Assembly: GCA_032433595.1 (NCBI GenBank)
Contig: JASWJB010000354.1
Span: 1 to 41,893, forward strand
From: Conoideocrella luteorostrata
Taxonomy: Eukaryota > Ascomycota > Sordariomycetes > Hypocreales > Clavicipitaceae
DNA length: 41,893 nucleotides
Direction of reading: 5' to 3'
The translations under genes were made by a program, and so were the position numbers. Positions 31,752 through 41,893 of this stretch are shown here, piece by piece. The stretch's first letter is position 1, and every line of letters starts with the position of its first letter. The notes beneath the pieces are model-generated. The model ran no database searches. It had not been told where the DNA came from and worked only from the letters and a program-made list of their open reading frames with translations.

Positions 31752-32500
31752 TGGTAAAGTGGGTCCGCGAGCACTGCACCGGGGCCGCCAATTGTGTCAG
31801 CCTATTGTGAATCGGCTGCGCGAGGGCGTGGAGGAGAGACCGTTGGGCCGGCCGCTTTCTTCTGAAAGACGTGGAGTGCAGAATCTGCCCAGGTTTAGGT
31901 TATAAAGCAAGCATTATGAGGTCCGTAGGTTGGATGCGGGGAGTTTTGGGGAGATAAAGAAACGGAGACCAAGGGCCAGAAGTTGTATATTCGGGGGAAT
32001 AGCTGATAGGTAGTCACGCCCGCTGCTGCCTGTTCTCCATCCTCCTCAGCGAATGGTGAAAGAACACGAGTGGTCAGCTGAGCTGACCTTTTCTTTTTCT
32101 GTCTTAATGCAGCGCGGATGTGTGCCAGTCTTCCGTCTTCCGTTGGTCCAATGAGTCTGATATTTCAAAGCGCCAGCGGTGCCTGATAGCAGACAAGCGC
32201 ATCGCCTATTACCCTGCGCCGCATGTGGTCTGATGGAACAACGGTCGCGCTAGTTTTGCGGTCGGGTTGGCTCAGAGTGCTCCATCCACTTCACCAAAGG
32301 TGTTGTCTCACACTTTGGCGTCTCGAGAGAGATGGCCAATACACAGCAAAACGGTGCCTAGGTAGGAAATCAACCGGGTCGGGTATTCACTTACTGTGGT
32401 CTCCGTTAGTTAACCGTTTCAAGCTAACAATTCTGCTAACAGTCTGCTTGTTCTCTATTCAGCTTCTCAACGGCAAGAACGAAGACACCGCTGACGCGTC
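31752..32500. other. Upstream region of the NLR, no gene recognised
   Basis: Contains the NLR promoter on the minus strand. An open plus-strand frame at 32223-32504 shows no known motif. Confidence 0.35.
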
Positions 32501-33460
32501 TTGACACGACAACGAATCGCTCCTTTCACTCTACCCGCGTCGTACCGCACCGAGTCGAGTGACCTGGCGCCTGTTGGTCAGGATGTCACGGCCTGTCTCG
32601 CGCGGGAGCTCGACCTGCAACGGCTTAACAGCAACTTACAGCTGGCCCTAGGTCGCCGGCTTGCCCATGCCTGCGCCACATCTCCATCACCAGCTCTTGC
32701 TCAGCTGTGAGATCTTTATCACAGAGCGGATGGACATGCATCTCGCCTGAACGACTGGCCGGTTGTTCCTCAAGCCGATTCCGCGCTTCCTTCTGGAGCC
32801 GGAGTTCTGGTCCAAACATCTCTGCTGTGCACACGGTCGCGGCTGCTCCCACGGCATATAAATGGCAGTCTGCGACACAAAGAGATGCCAGAGTTAGGTG
32901 CTCTGACAGCGCGCTCTTGGCTTCCTATTCTCCTACGCTGCACTCATATCACACCAGAGCGACTTCTGTATCGCTCGAGAGAGGCATTTTCTCCCACCGC
33001 AAGTCAGTGATCCTCGTGGAGGGTATTCGTCGAACAGCTAGATACTGAGCATAGCCACCCAGACATCAATCCGCCCTTCCACCACGACGAGTAGCGGTTG
33101 AGTCGGCTGAACAAGACTTACGCCCTGTCGCAGGCTCCGTTCCGCGGCTACATGGCTCGTTGGAATCAGTACGGCGCCTGCTTCCAAGACCATTTTTGCT
33201 TTGCTAACTAGTGCAAGCGTCTACATAGCTATTGCCTTGATCGCGATGCAAGTCGGGCTCGCGACCAAGAGCCTTTGCGGCAACGACGCATTCCAGTCTG
33301 CATCGTATTTCGCTGCCTTTGCTATTATAAGGCCCTTCGTCGCTGTTTCGCTCATTTAGCCTTGTATTCTGCTGCATCTTCGCATAAAACTAGTTAAGGC
33401 CGCTAACGCCAAGAAGGGCCGCCAGGGCCGCCTTGTGTGTCATTTTCGTAGCAACAATAA
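32501..33460 (+). pseudogene. Wrecked DUF6601-like membrane protein gene
   Basis: Recognised by a chain of conserved pieces in order but in different frames. These are CLARELDLQRLN (about 32590), EIFITERMDMHL and LKPIPRFLLEPEFW (32707-32810), FLFSYAALISHQSDF (about 32925), RLSRLNKTYALSQAPFRGYM (about 33098-33160), and a terminal double-span segment VYIAIALIAMQVGLATKSL plus NDAFQSASY (33215-33320). I recall these motifs from the fungal DUF6601 family, whose function is unknown. At least three frameshifts and several stop codons are present, so no functional product is possible. Decay here includes indels, unlike the purely transitional decay in the chromoviruses. Confidence 0.65.
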
Positions 33461-33761
33461 CCTAAACCGATCTTAGATTAGTATTCGGGCCGATCCGCCC
33501 CAGCGCCATTCCGTCCAAGCTTTTTTTTTTTTTTTTTAGTGAGTGGCAGAGGATAAATCGCAAATTATCAGGTCAGTTCGTGCAAACAGATCTTGGCGCG
33601 GTAATCGCGTCCGTCATTTGCAGGAAAGCAGGGAATGTCATTGAACTAAAGAAGGGTGATCTATGGATAGGCAAGCGCATGCCGATTAGTCCTATTTGAG
33701 AGCCATTTCTCACCAACACAGTCGGTCACCTCGTATGTGGTCAGCTACTACAAGGCCAGGC
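33461..33761. other. Gene-free spacer with a 17-base T run
   Basis: An uninterrupted run of 17 T occurs at 33521-33537. Nothing else recognised. Confidence 0.5.
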
Positions 33762-33961
33762 TGTTGGAATCCCGCCGCCAAGCACACAATAAGAGCACGG
33801 AGCGAGTCACGTGGTCACCTTTCGGCCACCCTATTTATACGAGTATCGTAGGCATCATATCTTGACTTGTTATTCCCCTCTTAGATAGACAGAGATAATT
33901 ATGAATATATTGCATTTGAAGCCGATGATCTAGATCATTGCACAACCCTGTGCAACCCACA
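33762..33961 (+). mobile_element. Solo LTR D (200 bp) without target duplication
   Basis: Same family as the other three solo LTRs, from TGTTGGAATCCCGCC to GTGCAACCCACA. The flanks are CAGGC and AGAAC, which do not match, so one side was probably replaced by recombination or deletion after insertion. Confidence 0.8.
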
Positions 33962-33967
33962 AGAACC

Positions 33968-34159
33968 ATGATAGAGAAGTGGAGGTACTCCGCGGAGAAC
34001 CTCGTTTACCATTACCGCTGCATTCTAAGAGTCATGGATCCATTTGGCCTTTCATGGGAAGCATTGGGTTCTCTTGAAGACGTAGCCAAGGTAAATCTGG
34101 ATGCTTCTGCAATTTTATATATACAGAGGATGTTAAAACTACTAAAAAATCGACGTAGG
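33968..34159 (+). pseudogene. Small ORF interrupted at its 3' end by chromovirus copy 2
   Basis: The ATG at 33968 follows the solo LTR by six bases and opens a 64-codon frame up to the insertion point, with coding-like sequence (PFGLSWEALGSLEDVAK). If the chromovirus and one GTAGG copy are removed, the frame continues for five more codons after 41114 and meets TAG, giving 69 residues. With the element in place it runs 20 codons into the LTR. It may be the remaining C-terminal end of a longer gene whose 5' part was lost at the solo LTR. No family recognised. Confidence 0.35.
34155..34159. repeat. Target-site duplication, left copy (GTAGG)
   Basis: GTAGG precedes the left LTR of copy 2 and recurs at 41110-41114. 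Confidence 0.9.
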
Positions 34160-34612
34160 TGTAACGGTCGGGCTATTTACTATAGTAAGTAGATAGGGAT
34201 GACAGTAGTGTCTGTTGCTTGAATAAAGTAAGAAAGGTTATAAGTGATAATATCACAAGTATACGAGCAGTGTTCGGTATCTGTTAGGAGAGTTCTCCTA
34301 ATCGCTTACTTAAAGTGATTGCTTAGATTAATCTATAAGGACCTAGGTGCTAACTATCTAGTAATAACTATCCTATATATAATGTTCTAATCCTTATATA
34401 ATTCCTTTAATTATAGTGATCTATGTGCTCTATGTCACTCTGTGGGATCCCTTGGATTACCACTAATCCTATAGAGCGCCTTACATAGTCACGTGGAAAA
34501 GCATGTGACTTGCTTTTATAGTAATAACATTATATTAGCTGTGTTTTAGTGTGAATACTTATTATTTAACTAATCTTCCTTGGTTTAGGTGCCTTACTAT
34601 TGGTTTATAATA
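34160..34612 (-). repeat. Left LTR of copy 2 (3' LTR in coding sense)
   Basis: 453 bp. The outer end keeps TGTAACGGTCGGG unmutated, the inner end is AT-shifted, as in copy 1. Confidence 0.93.
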
Positions 34613-34632
34613 TTATTCCCCTTCTCTTATAC

Positions 34633-37600
34633 CTTTGTCCTTAAAGGTCTTTAAATAGGTTATTATTCTTATTTAGTAGGTTTCTTTATTTTCCTTCCTG
34701 TTTTTACTTATAGAGTTTTATTATATTTAATTAAATTTCTAAATAGCCTTATACCTTTATATAATATTAAAGAGACACTATGATTTGTATTAAAGTAGTA
34801 GGAATTTAATTACTTAAAATAGGTTAATATACTCCTTATTAATAAAGTAATATACTTTATTTTATACTAAAGGGATATATAAAGTGTTCCTTTTACACTA
34901 AGTGAAATATTAAATATAATAAGAATTTTTCTACTAAGGAGTTTAATATAATTAAATCTTAGAAGGAGTACTTATATACTAATATATAATTAAAGCATTA
35001 AGAGGTTAGTTATTTAGCTACCACTATTACTATTACTTATTTTACTTTAGTAAAGGCTTAGTAAGAAGAAATTAATATTTTTTCCTAGATTAATTAGTAT
35101 TCTAAAACTTAGTTTTAAATGCTTTATTAAGAGTTATTTATATTAAATAATCTAAAGGTATTAAAAGGCTAGTAAGTAGTAGTGCTTAATTTCCCTTAGG
35201 AAGGTTTTAATAACATGGATTAAGAGGCACTTATTAGTGGTATTACTTTATTAGTTCCTTTGTATTCTTAAGGTTTACCTTTAGTTCTTATGTGTTTTTA
35301 GTATAATTATATCCTTTTTATTTAACTAAATATTATATTCTTAACCTATATCTTTAGTGTCTTAGGATTACTTTAATTTTATATTCTTATTTATTAGTGA
35401 GTTCTATGTTAGTATTAATTTTAGTGTTTTTAGGTATAGGTTTTAGTAATAATACATAAAATATAGGATATTTTATTAATCCTTTTAGTAACACTAGTTT
35501 AAAATTAATTATTAATATTTTCTTAATAATTCTAAATAGTCTAATGTATTTCTAATTAAGTTTCTTATTTAGTCTTATTATTTTAAGGTTTCTTTATAAA
35601 AGGTATACTTTATCTCCCTTTTCTAAAGTTAGCGCTAATAATCTTTTCTTATTGTAATAGTGTTTTATTTATTCTTACAGAAATATCTATTCTTATTGTA
35701 ATTCTTTGTGTAGTTCTATAAGTCTTTTTGCTAAGATTATAGCTTTAGGTGTATTTATTATGTTATTCCTGATTTCCTATATTATAGGGTTATATTTATA
35801 GTTAGCTTTAAATAGTAAGAGTCCTATAGACTTATTGTCTAAGTTATTATAAGCTTATTATGCTATAGGTAATAATTATACCTAATTATTTTGTTCTTTA
35901 TTAATATAGCTTTATAAGTATTATTTAAGTGTTTAATTTAGTCTTTTTATTTATTTATTTATTTATAGGTAAAATATAGTTAACATTAAGTGTTATACTC
36001 CTGTTTATTCTATAAGGCTTTTCTAAAATTTTAACGTAAGAATTTTATCTTTATTAGATATAACTTTCTATAGTATACTATGTTAGCTAATAATTATTTA
36101 TATAAAGGTATATATAAAATCTATAGCTATGCTTGCTTCTTTGTATAATAGGAAATATATATATTTAGTGAGTTTATCTATAATAACCAGTATACTATTA
36201 TATTTAGCATATATTATTGGTTTCTCTAATTCTAGTAGTTTAATAATCTAATCTAATGCGATTATATTCTAAGCCTTTTCTGGTGGTAATATAGGTTATA
36301 GTTTACTATATAGCGTATATTGTTTTACTTTTGCCTTATTATATATATTATATTTACTTATAATTTATTATACCTTGTTCTATAGTGCTAGAAAATCATA
36401 GGTTCTTTTGATTTATAAGAGTGTTTTGTATATTCCTTAGTGTCTATAAAGCTTATGTTTATATATTTCTTTAATAAGATCTTCCTATAGTGATTCTAGG
36501 ATATATATTTTTTTATTATAGGTAATATATTCTTTATTATAGCTTATTCCTATGATTTTTATTTAATTAGTTAAGAGTTTATTGTTTTTTTATGCTTATA
36601 TAATCTTTCTTTTCTATGCTTTAGTTAGCTATACTTCCTATGTGGCATTAAGAGATTATTCCTGCTAAGTAGTATTTAGCTCTTTAGTTCTTAGTTTAAG
36701 CGTTTTATCTTTTATTAATCTTAATATATTTATAGAACTAACTTACTTATTTAGTTTAAGGTCTTCTCTATAGCTAAGTGTGTTTACCCTACTATTCTCA
36801 CTTCCTTTTTAATAGGTAATTTTAAAGTTAAATTCTATTAAGAATTTATATTATTTAATTTATTATTTATTTAAGTCTTTTATTATTATAAATAAAGTTA
36901 GGTTTTTATGATCTATATAGACCTTAACTTTATGTATTATATCACTAAGGTAGTATTTCTATTCCTTAAATGCTTTAATAATTATTATTAGCTCTTTATC
37001 TAGGATTATATAGTTTAGTTATGGTTTATTAAGCTTCTTTAAGTAAAAAGCTACTAAGTATAGTTTTCCTTTATTATCTCTTTATCTTAATTATCCTCTT
37101 AGTGTATAATCTAAGGCATTTATTTTAACTTTAAATAGTTAGTTAGGATTTATTAGTACTAATATTAAGTCTTTAAGAATCTTTTGCTTAATTTCTTAAA
37201 AAGCTTTTTCTTTAATATCTATTTATTAAAATACTTTGTTTTTTTAGGTTATATTAGTTAAACTAAAGGCTAAGCCTCTAAAGTTACTAATAAAGCGTTA
37301 ATAGAAATTAATAAAGTTAATAAATACTTTAATGTTTTTAATATTCTTTAGTAAGGGCTATTCTTAGATTATTTTTGTTTTATCTAGGTTTATCTTAATT
37401 TATCCAGGGGATAACTAATATCTAAGAAACTTTATAAGTTTTTAGTGGAATTTATATTTCTTTGCTTTAACTAATAGTTTATTATCTTAAAGTGTCTTAA
37501 GTACTTAATATATATATTTCTTATGTTCTTTAAGTGTCTTTAAGAAGATTAGGATATTATTAAGATATATTACTATAAATTTATCTAAGAATTCTTATAG

Positions 37601-40600
37601 GATATAGTTAATTATAGCTTAAAAGGTTACTAGTGTATTAGTTAATCTAAATAGTATAACTAGGTATTTATAGAGTCCTTTTTATATATAAAATATTATT
37701 TTCTATTCTTCCCCTTCTTTAATTTATATTAGGTTATAGGCTCCTTTTAGGTTAAGTGTTATAAACTATTCTGCTTTATGTAGTTTATCTTGTAGTTTTA
37801 ACATAAGTGGTAATAAATATTAATTTTTAATAGTAATTACATTAAGTTATTTATAGTCTATATATAGGTGTAACTTCTTATTTTTCTTTAGTATAAATAG
37901 GATTAGAAATCCTGCTAGTAATATTAATAGTCTTATGTATCCTTTGTTAAGATTCTCTTTAAGATAATTATCTAACGCCTTTTATTGCGTTTTATTTAGT
38001 GGATATATCTTAAGAGATCTAGGTTCTTTTCTGGGCTAAAGGGTAATCTTATAGTCCTAATAGCTATGCTCTAGTAATCCTGTTTCTAGCTCTAAGCTAA
38101 ATAGTTTGCTATACTATTAGTATTTATTAGGAATTGCTTAATTATATATAGCTTTAGGCTCCTTTGTTATAATATAGACTCATAAGACCTTTCTTTTTGC
38201 ATTATTTAAGGGGTGCTTTAGTGACCGCTTCTTAGTGACTAATATGCTTCCTGGTATATCTCACTAAAGTTAGCCTATTCTCTAGTTAACTCTAGGATTA
38301 CTTACCTATAACTAAGGTATCCTTAATATTACTTGCTAATATAAGATCTCTGTGATGTTTAGTGTAAGATAGTATTATTAACTAGCTATATTTAGCGGAA
38401 GTTACGCGGTTTCCCTAGATACTATACCTTAATTATATAACATGTATTCTCTATCCACGGTTTAGAGTCAGTAAGGCTTATGTTTTATTATCTAAGGTAA
38501 TTGTAATCTATTTATAAGATTTAGTAAGATAAAGTTACTTTATGCTTCACTGTCTATTATTGCCTAGATTATATTTCTATATATTTAGATTAAAACTTTT
38601 AGGTAGCTACTTAATCCTTTATTTATACTTAAGAGAAACTTATTGCGTTGTTAGTTTAGTGTCCCCTTTACCACTAGCGAAGTCTGTTTTTTAACTTCTT
38701 ATTAAATATATTAAGTAATTCTTGCTGCTTTCTTTATGCGTTCCTTTATGCTATTTTGTTTCTCTAGGAGCTATAAGAGCAATGTTTATTATCTACTTTA
38801 CTAGTTAGTTTACTAGGTCTAGCTTCCTTAGTGGCCTTAGTATACGCTAGCAGTGTTTTAGAGGGCGTAGGTATCCCTAACCAAAGTTTATGTCTCTGTA
38901 ACTAACTATCTAGTTATTTAGGTGTAAGTAAAATCTAGACTAAAGAGGGTATATCTTTATATTTAAGTAAAGTAATAAATACTCCCCTGTTTTAATCCTT
39001 TTCCCTTATTTCCTATCCCTTAAGGTTATACCACTAAAAGGGTTCTTAAATAAGCTCTATTCCTTTGTGAGTAAGAAACTATTTATTTTTAAGTTTTTCC
39101 TATGTGTAATAAACATATAAATAATAAACGTATAAGAACTATAATATCTAATTATAGGTTTTCTATCTTAGGTACATAGCCTTATGGTCTCTAAAGGTTA
39201 GTCTAGTGTTATCTTGTGAATCCTGCTATACTATAATAATTAGGTCCTATAGTACCTTTAGGTTAGTAACGTTATATCTATATCTATAGATTTTCTGCGG
39301 TAAATCTAGATATTCTTCTTTATAGTGTTCCTTAAAGGGTTAATTATCTTTGTCTAATAAGGTGTTTTCTTTAGTTATAGTGTTATTCACTAATCTAATT
39401 TTGTTAGGTAATCCTATGAGCTAATTAGGAATTAATTAAGTAAGGTGTTCCTAATTATTATCTAAAGCTTATTTAACTTACTGCTTATAAGTAACTAAAA
39501 TAGTCTTTATTTATTTAGGCTTTTAAGGAAACTATCCTAATCTATCCTTATTAAATTAGTGTACCTAGTAACTATTATTATAGTATACTATTTAACTTAT
39601 GTAGGTGTGTTCCTTATATTTAGGATCACTATATAGTCCTTCTTTAAGGTATATAGGTTCCTCTTGCGGAATTTCCTAAGTTACTATACTGACTTACTTT
39701 TCTAGTACTAACTTCTAAGAGTTCTTTTTCTTAGGTTTAGGGCACTTATTTATATAATATCCTTTTTGCCTATAATTATAGTATTTACTTAATCCTTTCT
39801 TCCTGGGTTATTCTTTTATAGTAGTATTTAAGTCTATAGGGCCTACGTGGGTACTAATGCTAGCGATAAGTTATCCTTGCTTAAGTCTATATATACTAGT
39901 TATCCTAGTGATAAGTTTAAGAGATCCTCCTTCTCTCTTTCTTTTAAGATATTATTTATAAAAATAATTATTAATTTTAATCAAAAGTTTAATTAAGTTA
40001 TATAGTAAATCTAGTTATCCTTCGCGTGATATAGTGATATAATCCTTAACTTTTGGTTTAAGTCCTTTGTAGTATACTTCTATAAGGGCTTTTACTTTAT
40101 AGTTAAGTTTAGCAGAGATATATTAAAAGTTAATAAAATAGTATTTAATTAATCCTTTTTATTAAAGGTTATTAAGTTATATTATGGCTTTACGCTTTTT
40201 ATTGGTTTCTCTAAATATATATCTAAGTTTATTTTTAAATTAGTGGTAGTCTTAAAACACTTCTTAGGTTATTTCTTTATAATATTTAATATTATTATGT
40301 TTAAGAAAGTTTTATAAGGTTAGTTCCCACTATTTAGCTACTCTTTCACTTAAGAGTCCTTTAATATAGAGTACCTTATTATTTTTTTCTTTAAAGTTAT
40401 CTTTATTTATATAAATATAGGCTCTAGCTTAAGTTAAAAAGGCTTATATATTATCCTTGTCTCTAGAGAAAGTAAATAGCTTTAGAACTTTACTAAGTTT
40501 CCTACTGTTTTATTCTCCTTTAAGTTCCTGGATTTATTTATATTATTATCTAAGTATATTTATAAGCTACTCCTGGGAGTAGGTTATACTAAATACTATA

Positions 40601-40633
40601 GATATTATATACTGCTTATAAATATAAGGTATT
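34633..40633 (-). pseudogene. Decayed gag-pol region with chromodomain, copy 2
   Basis: Same order as copy 1 at the constant offset: gag zinc knuckle at about 39783-39742, reverse transcriptase active-site region at about 37579-37544 with the catalytic aspartates again read as Asn, and the chromodomain core at about 35373-35286. Damage is largely shared in type but differs site by site from copy 1, so the two copies were mutated at least partly independently. Confidence 0.83.
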
Positions 40634-40656
40634 TTACTAAATAGGATAAATTAAAA

Positions 40657-41109
40657 TATAATAGTTAGGCTATTTACTATAGTAAGTAAATAAGGATAAT
40701 AATAGTGTTTATTACTTAAATAAAGTAAGAAAGGTTATAAGTAATAATATTATAAGTATATAAGTAGTGTTTAGTATTTATTAGGAGAGTTCTCTTAATT
40801 ACTTACTTAAAGTGATTGCTTAGATTAATCTATAAGGACTTAGGTGCTAATTATCTAGTAATAACTATCCTATATATAATGTTCTGATCCTTATATAATT
40901 CCTTTAATTGTGGTGATCTGTGTGCTTTGTGTCGCTCTATGGGATCCCTTAGATCACCACTAATCCTACAGAGCGCCTTATATGGTTACGTGGAAAAGCA
41001 CGTGACTCGCTTTTGTAGTGACAACATTGTGTCAGCTGTGTTTCAGTGTGGATGCCCGCCATCCAACTGATCTTCCTTGGTTCAGGTGCCTTGCCATTGG
41101 TTCGTAACA
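40657..41109 (-). repeat. Right LTR of copy 2 (5' LTR in coding sense)
   Basis: 453 bp. Inner end heavily mutated (TATAATAGTTAGG), outer part from about 40910 to 41109 close to normal composition and ending TTCGTAACA. Confidence 0.93.
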
Positions 41110-41114
41110 GTAGG
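41110..41114. repeat. Target-site duplication, right copy (GTAGG)
   Basis: Matches 34155-34159 and confirms the boundary. Confidence 0.9.
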
Positions 41115-41893
41115 TTTATCACTGCACTCTAGACTTGTCCCTTAAGCTGAACTGACACTATATTATATAAAGGGTTATAGTATATACTTTTATAAGAAAA
41201 TAAATTTCTTATAGTATTAATACTTTAATAATTAATAATCTTTTTATTATAAAGTAATAATAAATATAAAAAAAACTTAAATTTTTTAAAAGTTAAAAGT
41301 TAAAAATTAAAATTATTAATAATAAAGTATTACTATATTAATATAAAGTAATAAATATATTAAGAGTTTTATTTATTACTTTACTATATTAAAACCTAGT
41401 CATAACACCTTGTCTGCAATTGCTTATACGCTTAATAAGGGATTCTAACACTTATAGCTCTAATGTCACGACTTGGGAAACTAGTAAAGCAGAGTAATAG
41501 ACAAGACTTCTGAAGTATTTATAGCTTCTTAGCAACAAGGTAGCACTATATTATAAATAGTCTTAATCTCTAGCTATTTAATAATCTAGTCTCCTCCTTC
41601 CTTACTTATGCTTTGTTATTACCCTATAGCAAAGAGTTTACTAATTATATACTATACTTCTCTTATAAGCTAAGGTATATTATTAAACTTATAATATTAT
41701 ATAGCTTTTAAATACCCTTATAAGTAATAATCTCTAATAAAGTTACCCCTTTTACCTTATAACTATACTTAGTTATAACTAGGTAATAGCTAGGTTATAG
41801 TAAGTAGTATTTTTTATTTATAAATTTTAGGGTAAATAGCTAAATTAATTAATAACTTTATATTTTAATAATTATTAATTTATATACTTAATT
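41115..41893. other. AT-rich flank, probably another decayed repeat
   Basis: The first 60 bp or so are of normal composition. From about 41155 the sequence is mostly A and T with long A/T runs and no coding frame, apart from a somewhat GC-richer patch around 41400-41530. It resembles RIP-altered repeat DNA, but no family could be recognised. It runs off the window. Confidence 0.45.

Larger units (their letters stand above)
34160..41109 (-). mobile_element. RIP-degraded Ty3/gypsy chromovirus, copy 2
   Basis: Exactly 6950 bp like copy 1, offset 27993 bp, same orientation, with 453-bp LTRs and TG..CA ends. Sampled positions along the whole element align without any shift, and differences are transitions. 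Independent target duplication (GTAGG, against TCTAA) shows two separate insertions rather than a segmental duplication. It is inactive: all frames are full of stops. Confidence 0.95.

Noticed and set aside
34160..41109. Segmental duplication as the origin of copy 2
   Set aside because: The copies have different target-site duplications and unrelated flanks, so they are separate insertions.

Overview
The window looks like part of a filamentous ascomycete genome, probably Sordariomycetes (inference). The evidence is short spliceosomal introns of about 50-105 bp with GT..AG ends, a Zn2Cys6 regulator, a fungal NACHT/ankyrin NLR, and two LTR retrotransposons ruined by C-to-T and G-to-A changes typical of repeat-induced point mutation (RIP). 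No rRNA, tRNA or CRISPR array was seen.

Layout: 1-1864 has no recognisable intact gene. A two-exon membrane-protein gene (1865-2805, +) and a two-exon Zn2Cys6 transcription factor (3329-5666, -) converge. A 6950-bp chromodomain Ty3/gypsy element (6167-13116, coding strand -) follows, bounded by the 5-bp target duplication TCTAA. A second copy of exactly the same length and orientation (34160-41109) is bounded by GTAGG. Together they frame a gene-bearing island of about 21 kb.

The island holds, left to right: an AT-rich relic, a short CTTAG array, a decayed coding fragment, a 16-unit 20-bp minisatellite, a small secreted protein gene (15342-15881, -), a wax-synthase-like MBOAT acyltransferase (17081-18286, +), a three-exon SEC11-type signal peptidase (18337-18949, -), a LURP-one/tubby-like protein (19639-20292, +), two solo LTRs in opposite orientation, a protein-kinase-like gene (23039-24103, -), a broken Myb/SANT gene, another decayed coding stretch, a third solo LTR, a SesB-hydrolase/NACHT/ankyrin NLR (28173-31751, -) whose repeat array has been shortened by nonsense changes, a wrecked DUF6601-like gene, a fourth solo LTR, and a small ORF into whose 3' end the second chromovirus inserted.

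The genes do not form an obvious single pathway. The mixture (secreted protein, NLR, kinase-like, MBOAT, SEC11 paralogue, several pseudogenes, many transposon scars) is what one expects of an accessory, repeat-bounded compartment. The most informative points are the RIP footprint (heavy inside the elements, fading at their outer ends), the NLR with its eroded ankyrin array, and the spliced structures worked out for five genes. Functional names rest on motif recognition by eye; no database search was possible.
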